DNA of 64,000 bases from Prochilodus magdalenae (GCA_024036415.1 JAMWET010003453.1:82501-146500); one strand, 5' to 3'. Shown: positions 1 to 13,356, numbered from the stretch's first letter. A program made the numbers and translations. Notes: generated by a model from the sequence alone, not told the origin.

Positions 1-680
1 AGCGCACGCTCTTATAAACACACCACAGCCCATCAGCTTAGACAAGCGCTTCTCCCATAGGAGCGTTATAGGATTCCCATGGAAGCCGGAGCAAAAAGGA
101 CAGGGAAGAGATGCTGAATAGGCCCGAGTTTAGAGTTTCCTCTGGTGGAGGCCTCGCTCATGGGAATCTGATCTGCTAGTGTTACACGGTCAGGGTGTGG
201 CTATCTCCTGTGCTCTTTTCGTGGCCTTTTGTATGTGTGCGTATATGGGCTGATGGGGGAGTTGCAGGGTGTGCTGCGCAGGATCGTTTTCTCTTGTGTC
301 TCAGGCCTCATAATGAGAGTAGTTGCTGATTCATCAAGGTGTGCAGATCAGGACCTTGTTGGCAATGAAGGTCTGCGTTGCCTTCTATTAGACATTTAAG
401 AACGCCAGGGCTGGAGCTGTTACGTTGCTGAGAAAACTGCTGGCGTTGATAACCTTAAGTGCCATTCATGCAAATGTGTCGCCTTTCAGTGTTATGAATG
501 CTGAATATGCCCTGACTCATATAGACTTGTTGAAGGCTCGTAGAAGAAAGCTCCGCGTGCGGTTCTGGAACCACTGTTTAGACCATTCTAGGTGCACAAG
601 GCTATAGACCTGATTTAAACTGTGGCCTCACTGTTCCCACCCTCTCTTCCCCACCCCCATTTCCTCTCTCTCTCCCACAG
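1..680. other. intron or upstream sequence, no exon recognised
   Basis: No exon with a TNFR-type cysteine pattern or signal peptide can be supported here. The stretch ends in a pyrimidine-rich tract (about 645-677) and CACAG at 676-680, which is the splice acceptor of the first recognised exon. The exons for the signal peptide and first cysteine-rich domain are therefore probably left of the window. Confidence 0.5.
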
Positions 681-792
681 ACCAGATAACGACTCAGCCA
701 TGTACCAGCAGCAGGAACACTCAGTGCGAGTGCAAGCCTGGCTTCTACTGCTTGCCCGACGAGCCCTGCGAAGTGTGCAAGAAATGCAGCAG
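681..792 (+). CDS. death receptor exon: cysteine-rich domain
   Basis: Reads ...QPCTSSRNTQCECKPGFYC and CEVCKKCSR, with the Cys spacing of a TNFR repeat. The acceptor is CCCACAG and the donor is AG|GTGAGC. The exon begins with two bases of a split codon and ends with two bases completed by the next exon. Confidence 0.88.
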
Positions 793-3700
793 GTGAGCTC
801 ACGTGTTCCCCAGTTCCTGCCCACACGCGGTGTATTCTCGCTGGGCCAGACGTAACGCAGTGAAAGCGTATGAGCACATTAATGCGGAATTCTGGGATCA
901 ATGCGTGCAGGAATGTTTTGGCTGGGGTATCCTGTCAAATCATAGAGGGAGGAAGAACTCCAGGCAAGCCTGGTAGATATGTCGCCTGTGTGGGGAACAA
1001 ATTACATGAAGATGAAACATTTTAAACAGGCAAGAAGAAAAACAGGTCTGTTATCTAACGAGGCATGCAGCCATCCATCTATCCCTTATTAATAATGCAT
1101 CAGCCAATCATATTTGGCCTAGGCGTGAGCGAGCACGCTATAAGAAGGTCTGTATGTCCTGATTGTAGCATGTACGAGAGCAGCTATGATACACCTGCAT
1201 GATCAGTTTCAGCTTAGCTCCTTCAGATGAACCCTGAACCCCTATGATCCATAATTCCCTTTTTCCTAAATAGAGGTATGATCTGTTTGTCCAGTTGTTT
1301 GGCCTCCGAATCTTCAGTCCTTCCTCGAACTATGAGTCAGATCCATTAGTCAGATCCTCCATCTAATCACTCCTTCGTTCCCAGGAGGGCGGCTATGGAA
1401 CGTCTTCTTTGTGTGTCCTAACAATAAGGCTGTGCTGCTTTTGTGACTCCTATCTGGTTTTAAAGGCCTCTCTATTGTCTGGTGGGGTTTTTTTTGGCTC
1501 TCTCTTTGCAGGTGTAAAGCGGATGAAATCGAGGAGCACAAGTGCACACCCACTTCCAACACCAAGTGTAGTAAACGCCGTCCCTCGCCCAACGACCCCA
1601 CTGTCAAACCCACGGTGCCACCCGAGCCTTCAAAGGGTAATGCTGTTATACCAGGTAACTAGTCCAATGCCAACACACTCAGGTGTCTTCAAATCTGCAC
1701 TTGTCCTGTCATCATATATGCATCATGTGTGTAAACACAGTGGTTGGTGTAGCTCAGTGGGTAACACCACTACTCAGGGTGCCACCTCTACGTGTGGGAG
1801 ATTGGGGTTCGAATCCCAGTCTGGGTGACTATGCTGAGCTACACCAATAAGAGTCCTTGGGCAAGACTCCTAACACTACACTGGCCTACCTGTAATCATT
1901 AACCTTGTAAGTCGCTCTGGATAAGAGCGTCAGCTAAATGCCATAAATGTAAACAGATGTCTACGTGTGGTTAATGATGTACGTGTGGTTGATGTACATG
2001 TGGTTTTGGATCTGACCATGTCTTCTGTTTTTGGCAGTGATCGTAGTTCTCCTCCTCTTTCTTATTGTTGGGATGGGTCTGGCTGTCTGGTTTTGGAGGA
2101 AGCGTCCCTGTGGAAGACAAGGTACTTTAAACAATCTGTTGGGAGGCATGTACACACCAGGATGGGGCTCAATCTTTTGTAATCTTTAGTCTTTATTTAC
2201 ACTTTATAGTTGATGGAAATCACAACATTAATATTGGTCTGGTCACATGCATTCCAGTCATTCCTTTCATTTCAATTCAACACATATACACACATATGTG
2301 AACACTAGAACCGAGGTACAGTTAGCATATGAAGGAGGCAACAACAGAGCAGGTGGAGAATAGCAGCTCAGTGTTCAGGTGAACAGCTAAACAGGTTATT
2401 ACTGATTATCACTGACTTACTTTCACACAAAATAATGTTATCCCACCTGCGGATCGATTCCGCGGTTCCACACCTCCTTTATTTGTATGCACACACACTA
2501 TTTCAGCTTTAACAGCAGTCACACCACCAAATGAGGCAACCCCGCACGCAGCCCCAGGAGTGGATAGCACCCGTATGTCCAGTGGCCAGACCACTCATTT
2601 CATAAGTCGATCCTCTTGACTGCTTCTGAACCTCAAAACTACTTGACCAAACACCTGACCAAATCAACTCAGCACAGCAAGCGGTCCTGGATCTTTAATT
2701 TAAAAACGTGTGTCTGTATTCGAGTCCACTGCAAAACCTGTGGTATATTTGTTTCAAAGTCGATACCGAATAATTTGTAGGACCTAATCTGAATTTGTAG
2801 GGCCTAATCCTAATTTGTAGGACCTAATCCTAATTTGTAGGGCCTAATCCTAATTTGTAGGACCTAATCTGAATTTGTAGGGCCTAATCCTAATTTGTAG
2901 GACATAATCCTAATTTGTAGGGCCTAATCCTAATTTGAAGGGCCTAATCCTAATTTGTAGGACATAATCCTAATTTGTAGGGCCTAATCCTAATTTGTAG
3001 GGCCTCATCCTAATTTGTAGGGCCTGATCCTAATTTGTAGGACCTAATCCTAATTTGTAGGGCCTAATCTGAATTTGTAGGGCCTAATCCTAATTTGTAG
3101 GGCCTCATCCTAATTTGTAGGGCCTAATCCTAATTTGTAGGGCCTAATCCTAATTTGTAGGGCCTAATCCTAATTTGTAGGACCTAATCCTAATTTGTAG
3201 GGCCTAATCCTAATTTGTAGGGCCTAATCCTAATTTGTAGGACCTAATCTTAAATTGTAGGACCTAATCCTAATTTGAAGGGCCTAATCCTAATTTGTAG
3301 GGCCTAATCCTAAATTGTAGGACCTAATCTGAATTTGTAGGACCTAATCTGAATTTGTAGGGCCTAATCCTAATTTGTAGGACCTAATCCTAATTTGTAG
3401 GGCCTAATCTGAATTTGTAGGACCTAATCCTAATTTGTAGGACCTAATCCTAATTTGTAGGGCCTAATCCTAATTTGTAGGGCCTAATCCTAATTTGTAG
3501 AACCTAATCCTAATTTGTAGGACCTAATCCTATTTTGTAGGGCCTAATCTGAATTTGTAGGACCTAATCTGAATTTGTAGGACCTAATCCTAATTTGTAG
3601 GACCTAATCTGAATTTGTAGGACCTAATCCTAATTTGTAGGACCTAATCCTAATTTGTAGGACCTAATCCTATTTTGTAGGGCCTAATCTGAATTTGTAG

Positions 3701-6512
3701 GGCCTAATCCTAATTTGTAGGACCTAATCTGAATTTTACTGTAGTATGTGTGTTTATAATTGATATCGATTAACACTTTTCTGCTCTTTTTCAGAGAGCC
3801 CAGTTGTTCCAAACGATGAGGTCAAGATTCCCATAGTAAGTCTTTGGAAACACCCTTCATAACTCCACAACACTAACATCACATAATTCACACTGTAACA
3901 GGCGCACTGTTCAACCGTGGTTCACATCGACTGTCCCTCTTCTCAGGATGGAGTGTGTGCACCCTCGGTGGAGGAGAAGGAGAACAGCCGCAACGCGGAT
4001 TTGGAGGAGGCGGAAGAGCCCCGTCCGGAGTCCCGTCCCCTGCTGCAGGAAACTCAGGGGCTGAGCAGTAAAAGCATGCCAGTGGAGGACGAAGACAGGG
4101 GACTGGGGGACAGCCTGCCCAACACGACTAGCTCATCCCAGACCAGTCTATCAGCACTGCCCATCACAACGCCCTCTATGGGTGAATCCCCGCGCCACAG
4201 CCCCCGCACACAGAGGCCAGCGATTAACGGTGAAAAAGAGCCGGAGCCATGGGCAAGGGTTAGTATAGCGTCCCTGCGCCGCATCTTCCACAGAGCTAGA
4301 AGGCTTTTCGGGGAAGAATGAGAGAAAGTCTCCCAAACAAGAACTGAAAAACCATGAAAGTGATCCAGTTGAGCTGCTGAGATTAAAAAGTGTTGGGATG
4401 CGCTGTGTTGTGTGTATTATGCTGCAGCATGTTGCCGTATAATCACAATGGATCGTACTGTACTGTCGTTGCCAATGACTAAGAGTTGTAGCTGTGTCTA
4501 AACTTGATGTGCAGATCTGTAGAATTTAGTCCACACCTTTGGACAACATTCAGACATTCCTGAAGACCTTGATTATCCAGATTAGGCGTACTTCGCAGGT
4601 GAAGCTGAACCTGTCACTGTAACACTGTTGTTAGAGAAGCAGGGTTGGGCCGGGTTGTGCTTTAGATTAGTTAAAGATGTGCCATTTACTTGTCCAAACT
4701 TGATCAGTTGTGAGGACTCAAACGTTCCCGGAGCCAGTAGGAATTCGAACGATGAGCGCTAATGATGAGTCATGGTAAAGTTAGCAAACCCTTTATACAC
4801 TAAAGCTAATGCTAATGCTGTTCTTTTACAGGACGACTGCCCTCCTAGAAAACTCGTCCCATTACATGGTAAGATACGTCTCCTATAAATACGAGATAGG
4901 TGATCTGCTACATAAACAACAAACACTGTTTACATACACAAGTATGCTGTTGGGTAGACCAGCACTCAGTTCGTCACCCCTAGGGCTCGTCACACTTAGG
5001 GCTCTTTACCCATCTTGCTCATCACCCGTTCATCACCCATAGGGCTCATCACCCCTAAAGCTCTTCACCCACAGGGGCTCATCACCCGTAGTCCTCATCA
5101 CCCTTAGGGCTCATCACCCGTAGTCCTCATTATCCCAGGGGCTCGTCACCCATAGGGCTCGTCACCGGTAGTCCTCATCACCCATAGTCCTCATCACCCG
5201 TAGTCCTCATCACCAATGGGGCTCATCACCCTTAGTCCTCATCACCCATGGGGCTCATCAGCCGTAGTCCTCATCACCCGTAGTCCTCATCACCCGTAGT
5301 CCTCATCACCCGTAGTCCTCATCACCCGTAGTCCTCATCACCCGTAGTCCTCATCACCCATAGTCCTCATCACCCGTAGTCCTCATCACCCATGGGGCTC
5401 ATCACCCTTAGTCCTCATCACCCTTAGTCCTCATCACCCATGGGGCTCATCACGCCGTAGGGCTCATCACCCGTAGTCCTTATTATCCCAGGGGCTCATT
5501 ACCCATCTTGCTCATTACCCATCATGCTCATTACCCATCATGCTCATTACCCATCATGCTCATTACCCATCTTGCTCGTCACCCATAGGGCTCATCACGC
5601 CGTAGGGCTCATCACCAGTAGTCCTCATTATCTGAGGGGCTCGTCACCCATAGGGCTCATCACCAGTAGTCCTCAGCACCCATAGGGCTCATCACCAGTA
5701 GTCCTCAGCACCCATAGGGCTCATCACCCTTAAAGCTCTTCACCCATAGGGCCTCATCACCCTTAGGGTTCATCACCCTTAAAGCTCTTCACCCATAGGG
5801 CTCATCACCAGTAGTCCTCATCACCCTTAGTCCTCATCACCCGTAGTCCTCTCTTCACCCGTAGGGGCTCATTACCCATCTTGCTTATTACCCATCTTGC
5901 TCGTCACCCATAGGGCTCGTCACCCATAGGGCTCCTCACCTATAGGGCTCATCACCAGTAGTCCTCATCACCCATAGGGCTCATCACCCGCAGGCCTCAT
6001 CACCCAATTCCAAACACACACACACTGGTAATGCTGGCATTATTTTGTAGGCTTGCAAACCTGGCCATTTTTATGAACCTCAGTTTTTTTTTAGAATTAA
6101 TTTTATCTTTGAGTCATTGATGCGTTGAAAGAAATCTTCTCTTGCTGGTTCAGAAGAATATTTGTTTTGTACTCTATTTATTCAGTTGAAGTCCTAAAGT
6201 CTCTCCTGTTTTCCCCCCGCAGATAACGAGACGTCTCTGAGCAAGAGCTTCGACTTATTTGACTCGCTGGATATGCGCATGCACAACAAGTTCTTCCGCA
6301 GCATCGGCCTGAGCGACAACGCCATCAAGCTGGCGGAATCGCAGAACGCCGGAGACAAAGTCTACGAGCTGCTGCGCATCTGGATGCAGCGGGAAGGCCT
6401 CCGGGCAAACATCAACGACCTCCTGCAAGCCTTGCTGGAGCTGGACCAGCGCTACACCGCCGAGCAGATCGCCTCCAGGGCCGTGGAGCGGGGCTACTAC
6501 AAGTATGAGTGA
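681..6512 (+). CDS. tnfrsf10-like: TNFR-superfamily death receptor, TNFRSF10-like (5' partial)
   Basis: Type I membrane receptor expected to bind a TRAIL/TNF-like ligand and signal apoptosis through adaptor recruitment. Seven exons are visible: 681-792, 1512-1636, 2038-2121, 3795-3835, 3947-4258, 4832-4868 and 6223-6512. Every junction is AG/GT and every phase agrees, giving 332 residues plus stop. Exons 1-2 encode TNFR cysteine-rich sequence (TQPCTSSRNTQCECKPGFYC, then CKADEIEEHKC). Exon 3 is a transmembrane segment (VIVVLLLFLIVGMGLAVWFW) followed by the basic stop-transfer RKR. Exon 5 is a long acidic, Ser/Pro-rich linker. The last exon is a death domain (FRSIGLSDNAIKLAE, YELLRIWMQREG, LLQALLELDQRY). 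That domain resembles the vertebrate DR4/DR5 family; zebrafish tnfrsfa (OTR) or hdr are other possible orthologues. The signal peptide and first exons lie outside the window. Family is confident; exact orthologue is not. Confidence 0.9.
1512..1636 (+). CDS. death receptor exon: end of cysteine-rich region and stalk
   Basis: Completes the repeat (CKADEIEEHKCTPTSNTKC) and adds a proline-rich stalk (PSPNDPTVKPTVPPEPSKG). The acceptor is TTTGCAG and the donor is AAAGG|GTAATG. Phase fits both neighbours. Confidence 0.88.
1741..1955 (+). mobile_element. tRNA-derived SINE
   Basis: The head has a tRNA-like A box (TGTAGCTCAGTGGGTAACAC) and B box (GGGGTTCGAATCCC). The tail carries a motif typical of fish SINEs (CTCTGGATAAGAGCGTCAGC, then TAAATGCCATAAATG). 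It lies in the intron between exons 2 and 3 of the death receptor. The tail and the lack of a tRNA 3' half identify a SINE rather than a working tRNA gene. Confidence 0.85.
2038..2121 (+). CDS. death receptor exon: transmembrane segment
   Basis: Encodes about 20 hydrophobic residues (VIVVLLLFLIVGMGLAVWFW) then RKRPCGRQ, the charged inner edge. The acceptor is TTGGCAG and the donor is CAAG|GTACTT. The first codon is split with the previous exon. Confidence 0.9.
2122..2770. other. intron sequence before the 20-bp array
   Basis: Intron of the death receptor gene. I see no exon, RNA gene or recognisable transposon boundary before the tandem array begins. Confidence 0.5.
2771..3736 (+). repeat. 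20-bp minisatellite, about 48 units
   Basis: Head-to-tail copies of GGCCTAATCCTAATTTGTAG. Common variants are GACC for GGCC and TCTGAA for TCCTAA. The period stays at exactly 20 bp throughout with almost no indels. It fills most of the intron between the transmembrane exon and the 41-bp juxtamembrane exon. The TCCTAA element recalls the telomere hexamer, but the unit is not telomeric. Confidence 0.97.
3795..3835 (+). CDS. death receptor microexon, juxtamembrane
   Basis: A 41-bp exon encoding (E)SPVVPNDEVKIPI. The acceptor is TTTTTCAG and the donor is ATA|GTAAGT. It is supported mainly by the phase match on both sides. Confidence 0.8.
3947..4258 (+). CDS. death receptor exon: cytoplasmic linker
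   Basis: Encodes 104 residues from DGVCAPSVEEKE to EPWAR, acidic and Ser/Pro-rich, with no known domain. The donor is AAGG|GTTAGT. If this donor is not used, the frame stays open for 20 more codons (VSIASLRRIFHRARRLFGEE) to a stop at 4319-4321. That would give a receptor without the death domain. Confidence 0.85.
4832..4868 (+). CDS. death receptor microexon before the death domain
   Basis: A 37-bp exon encoding DDCPPRKLVPLH plus one base. The acceptor is CTTTTACAG and the donor is CATG|GTAAGA. It joins in phase to the death-domain exon (D|NETSLSKSFDLF). Confidence 0.78.
4975..6005 (+). repeat. 15-17 bp minisatellite (CTCATCACCCGTAGTC type)
   Basis: Irregular tandem copies of CTCATCACCCGTAGTC with the variant ends ATAGGG, ATGGGG, TTAGTC and CATCTTG. 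It is less homogeneous than the 20-bp array. Sub-blocks such as CATTACCCATCATG are locally amplified. It occupies most of the last intron of the death receptor. Confidence 0.95.
6223..6512 (+). CDS. death receptor last exon: death domain
   Basis: A 95-residue death domain with stop at 6510-6512. Key stretches are FFRSIGLSDNAIKLAE (helices 2-3), LRIWMQREG (helix 4) and LLQALLELDQRYTAEQIA (helices 5-6). The product ends with YYKYE. The acceptor is TTTTCCCCCCGCAG. Third-position GC is high compared with the introns, as in real coding sequence. Confidence 0.93.
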
Positions 6513-9300
<2,788 letters not shown>

Positions 9301-9832
9301 TGTTGTTGGGTCATTACTGTAACAAGGTGTAAGACTTTACAGCTCGTCCTGAAGTCAAGAGCTTGTGAACAAGCACTACATATCTGATGGTTTTGGTCAT
9401 GGTAATGTGATGGTAATATGACAGCTCACTGTGTGTTTCAAAAGGGCATTTTGTCACAATCCACCAAAATCACCAGTCAAAGATTTGTATCTGTGCTGTG
9501 TAAGAATGTCACTGCGCTGTGTAGGGTTGGGAATAATAATGACTCATAATACCAAGTCAGTTATTACCTAAGTGTTTACAGTCGTTTGTTTATGTCACAT
9601 ACCTAGTCCCAGTTATTACATATTTATTACAAGTGTTTACAATCATTTGTTTACACATGCCTAGTCATTTATTGCGTAATTATTATACGTGTGTACAGTC
9701 ATTTGTTTACATCACTCCTAAACTAATTTGGCCATCATTCCTGAGGCAGGCATATAGTGTTAAGAGGCATCATAGACATTTAATGTTGCGTTTTACAGTA
9801 AACCTGCATTGTAAATGATTCGTGAAATTTTA

Positions 9833-10395
9833 TGAAGTGGCCAAGTATACCAGGCTGTGCCACCTGAAGGGCGATTCAGTGCTGACAGCTCTCCGGTATT
9901 TAGACAGGCTCAAGTTCCAGACATCACTACTTATCTGTGGGTGAATGTACAGCTTAAAAATCAAACCAGCAGAAATAGGTTGGTGGTTTCTAATAGTGAG
10001 TGGAAGTACAAGGTTTTTTCAGGCCCTGTAAATTTGGTGTTTTCTTTGAAGGCCCTTCAGTGGGAAGCATTAGCATCTCAAAGGCAGGAGTGTATACTGG
10101 CCAATTGATGGAACGTATAATGTGTTTCTAATGTGGCCAGTGAGTGGAAGCATATTTCATCCGGGGTATAGTTAATGTTGCAAGTCTGTGAATGATTAAC
10201 CGCATGAACCAATATACCACAGCGCCACCCTGAGGCCGACCAGTGCTTAAGCTCTAGGTAGTTAGACAAAGTTCACCTGCTGTGGGTGAAACAGCTAAAT
10301 CAAACCAGCAGAAATATATTTTTTCAGGCCCTGTAAATTTGATTTGAAGGCCTTCAGGAGCATAGCATCTCAAAGTCAAGTGTATACTCTTTGAT
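9833..10395. repeat. two diverged copies of a dispersed element
   Basis: About 9833-10150 and 10197-10395 share ordered blocks: the GCCACC(C)TGA start, GTGGGTGAA, AATCAAACCAGCAGAAATA, TTTTTTCAGGCCCTGTAAAT and AGCATCTCAAAG. The first copy already contains a TTTCTAATAGTGAGTGGAAG segment like the unit of the neighbouring array. I do not recognise the family. Confidence 0.7.
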
Positions 10396-10556
10396 GAACG
10401 TTAATGTTTGTATGTCATTACATATTTCCATAATTGCGTAGTTATGCAACAAACTGCATTTACTTTACTAAACTATCATTTATAACATTTACTGCATTAA
10501 TAGATCTGAGGGTGGAATTCTGATGTTTTTACTTTTTGTCAGAATTTTAAACATTG

Positions 10557-11297
10557 TGTTTCTAATAAAGTGGCCAGTGAGTGGAGGTATACGGTAGGTG
10601 TTTCTAATAAAGTGGCCAGTGAGTGGAGGTATACGGTAGGTGTTTCTAATAAAGTGGCCAGTGAGTGGAAGTATAAGGTTGGTGTTTCTAATAAAGTGGC
10701 CAGTGAGTGGAAGTACAAGGTTGGTGTTTCTAATAAAGTGGCCAGTGAGTGGAAGTACAAAGGTTGGTGTTTCTAATAAAGTGGCCAGTGAGAGGAAGTA
10801 CAAGGTTGGTGTTTCTAATAAAGTGGCCAGTGAGTGGAAGCACAAGGTTGGTGTTTCTAATAAAGTGGCCAGTGAGTGGAGGTATTTGGAGGTGTTTCTA
10901 ATAAAGTGGCCAGTGAGTGGAAGTACAGGGCTGGTGTTTCTAATAAAGTGGCCAGTGAGTGGAAGTACAGGGCTGGTGTTTCTAATAAAGTGGCCAGTGA
11001 GTGGAAGCACAAGGTTGGTGTTTCTAATAAAGTGGCCAGTGAGTGGAAGTACAAGGTTGGTGTTTCTAATAAAGTGGCCAGTGAGTGGAAGTACAAAGGT
11101 TGGTGTTTCTAATAAAGTGGCCAGTAAGTGGAAGTACAAGTTGGGTGTTTCTAATAAAGTGGCCAGTGAGTGGAGGTATACGGTAGGTGTTTCTAATAAA
11201 GTGGCCAGTGAGTGGAAGTACAAGGTGGCTGTTTCTAATAAAGTGGCCAGTGAGTGGAGGTATTTGGAGCTGTTTCTAATAAAGTGGCCAGGGTTGT
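10557..11297 (+). repeat. about 44-bp minisatellite with AATAAA in each unit
   Basis: About 17 units of GTGTTTCTAATAAAGTGGCC followed by AGTGAGTGGAAGTACAAGGTTG. Individual units differ by 1-3 bp in length and by AGGTATACGGTA or AGGTATTTGGA variants. Each unit carries the hexamer AATAAA on the plus strand. The core resembles a terminal motif I remember from dispersed vertebrate repeats. Confidence 0.95.
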
Positions 11298-11488
11298 ACG
11301 GGCCCAGTGAAATTCAGGGGTGTCATTTGAGACCTTTAGAGTCCTGTGTGCTCTGACCCTGTATGAGGTGGCATTCTAAGAGGTCTATATGATGACTTCA
11401 TAATGCAGAGCTCCCTCCAGTAACCACCGAACCAAAGTGTGGCTGAGACTCTTTCTTCCTCCTCCCTCGTTATCCGGGAGCAGCAGAC

Positions 11489-12529
11489 ATGGTGCGGAAG
11501 AGCGGGGCATTTGACCTGAACCGCTGCACAGTGAGGCAGCTGGTCCAGCTCTCAGGGATTCCGCTGGACAATGCCCGCAAGCTGGTCCGCTTCCGTGAGA
11601 GACAGCGGCGTGCAGCCAGGAAGATGGAGGAGCAGCGGCGAGCCAGGCTGCAGAGGGATCGCGTCCTCAGGGAAGAGCTCAGTGAGCAGGCCCAGCCGAG
11701 GAGAAGTGGGAGGAGGAGGAAGCCCAGTCCCGCAGCAGAGGTTAGCGAGGAGGGCCAGCCTAGTGTAATGGCAAAGAGGTCCTCACGGAGACGGACACAG
11801 GACACAGGGTCTCCTGAACAACAGGTCTTACGCAATAATGGAGCAGATGAGGAGCCACAGCTGAGCCAGAAGAACTCAGATGACACTCCAGGAGAGCTAG
11901 GGACGGAGCAGGAGGGCATGCAGATCATCTCACAACAACGAAACTCAAGCAGTCTGAGGACTGTCGACCCTGCGAGCCATGCGATGATAGTCATCAAGAT
12001 CAAATGCCCACAAGCCAAGGTGCTGAGAGATCAGGGGACGAACACAGTAATCAGCAACGACCGCCTGCCAAGCCAGGACGTCATGTGTGTTCCCATCAAG
12101 CAGAGCCCCTCAGTGAAGGAGCAGACTGAGCAACAGCGGCTTCTTCACCAGACTGCGAACCAACCCTCACCACAACAGGACCAAGCATTTGTCCCTGAGG
12201 ACCCAGCAACAGCCAGATCCAGCCATCTACAGGCACCAGACCCTCTTCAGTACCCTCCTCAGCAGGGTGTGTCCAACCAGGACAGTCCAGCTGTGGACCC
12301 TCCTCAGCAGTCCAGTCTTGATGATGGCATGACCCAGTTAGTCAGCGATTCAGGCTGTAGGATCTGCGGCAAGCAAACGATGAACCACTCCCACTCTCCA
12401 TCACAGAGCACCGGGAGGAGTGGTTTAGAAAGGAACCTCCAACTCCTGGAAGATCAGAGGTGGTGCAGAAGGTCAGAGGAGATGCAGGAGAATAGCCGTG
12501 GACCTGAAGACCAGTGCGCTGTTAGCTAG
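11489..12529 (+). CDS. uncharacterised intronless ORF with N-terminal helix-hairpin-helix-like motif
   Basis: A single 346-codon frame. The start AGACATGG is a good initiation context. Residues 8-37 (FDLNRCTVRQLVQLSGIPLD, then NARKLVRFRE) resemble the HhH fold of ComEA or EEPD1 N-terminal type: L-N-x-x-T, then L-x-x-L-x-G-I, then A-x-x-L/I-V-x-x-R. Such motifs usually contact DNA non-specifically. Residues about 38-75 form a basic, probably helical stretch (RRAARKMEEQRRARLQRDR). The rest is Gln/Ser-rich and low complexity, with CRICGKQTMNHSH near the C terminus as a possible small metal site. AATAAA follows the stop by about 40 bp. No membrane or signal segment is visible. It could be a lineage-specific single-exon gene or a fragment derived from a mobile element; I do not recognise an orthologue. 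Confidence 0.55.
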   Translation: MVRKSGAFDLNRCTVRQLVQLSGIPLDNARKLVRFRERQRRAARKMEEQRRARLQRDRVLREELSEQAQPRRSGRRRKPSPAAEVSEEGQPSVMAKRSSRRRTQDTGSPEQQVLRNNGADEEPQLSQKNSDDTPGELGTEQEGMQIISQQRNSSSLRTVDPASHAMIVIKIKCPQAKVLRDQGTNTVISNDRLPSQDVMCVPIKQSPSVKEQTEQQRLLHQTANQPSPQQDQAFVPEDPATARSSHLQAPDPLQYPPQQGVSNQDSPAVDPPQQSSLDDGMTQLVSDSGCRICGKQTMNHSHSPSQSTGRSGLERNLQLLEDQRWCRRSEEMQENSRGPEDQCAVS

Positions 12530-12566
12530 GTGTTCAAAAAAAGATGGTTCCTTCAAGCTGCGTATT

Positions 12567-12572
12567 AATAAA
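12567..12572 (+). terminator. poly(A) signal for the HhH ORF
   Basis: AATAAA 38 bp after the stop at 12527-12529. Spacing and orientation fit a short 3' UTR. Confidence 0.5.
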
Positions 12573-13018
12573 AGCTTATTAGCTGCAACTTAGCAGACTG
12601 GTTTTTCTGAGGGAGCTACTACTGAGTCATGTTCCATTTTGGTCCACGTTTTTTAAAAATTCTTAGACTTGCAGCAATCTCAGACTGACGTTCCCCAGTT
12701 CTATAATTCAGAGTTGTCTGGTTTTCCACAGGTACTGAGTAATAATCTTTAGAATGTCATTTCGATTTTGAGAGAGTTTGCAGAAGACCTCCTTGAATAC
12801 GGGCTGCCATGTTTGTTCACAGTTTCGGCACTGGGTGGCGGCTCACTCGCCATAGTGGCACTGATTTTCTCATCCCTGGAAATGCTCTTTTCGGGGTTGG
12901 TCATGTGTTCTACATATTATCACATCTTCTCTTCCGTGTTCAGTTTTTAATAATTAATAACGAGTCACGCTTTCCTCCAAACTCTTGAAAGGGTTAGGCA
13001 GGTTTTCAGATTTAGTTA

Positions 13019-13224
13019 CAGGGGTTGGACAATGAAACTGAAACACCTGTCATTTTAGTGTGGGAGGTCTCATGGCTAAATTGGACCAGCCTGGTGGCCA
13101 ATCTTCATTAATTGCACATTGCACCAGTAAGAGCAGAGTGTGAAGGTTCAGTTAGCAGGTAAGAGCACAGTTCTGCTCAAAATACTGCAATGCACACAAC
13201 ATTATGGGTGACATACCAGAGTTC
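13019..13224 (+). mobile_element. Tc1-like element, left end only
   Basis: Starts after TA with CAGGGGTTGGACAATGAAAC. It matches the left 200 bp of the copies at 28.3 and 31.7 kb, up to the start of the transposase frame (ACATTATGGGTGACATACCA). It then breaks into a GTGGAGTGAGGACG micro-array. No right terminal repeat is present. Confidence 0.9.
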
Positions 13225-13356
13225 GGTGGAGTGAGGACGGTGGAGTGAGGATGGTGGAGAGGTGGTGTGGAGTGAGGACGGTGGAGTGGTGGTGTGAAAT
13301 GAGACTGAAACCTCCGCAGACATCCAAAATACTCAAAATCGGTACCTACTGGGTTG

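Noticed and set aside
1741..1830. A tRNA gene
   Set aside because: A and B boxes are present, but the 3' half does not fold as a tRNA and a SINE tail follows.
2771..3736. Interstitial telomere or CRISPR array
   Set aside because: The unit is 20 bp without variable spacers and is not TTAGGG; it is a plain minisatellite.
10489..11356. Repetitive frames of 238-244 codons on both strands
   Set aside because: They are products of the 44-bp minisatellite, with no start context or conserved features.
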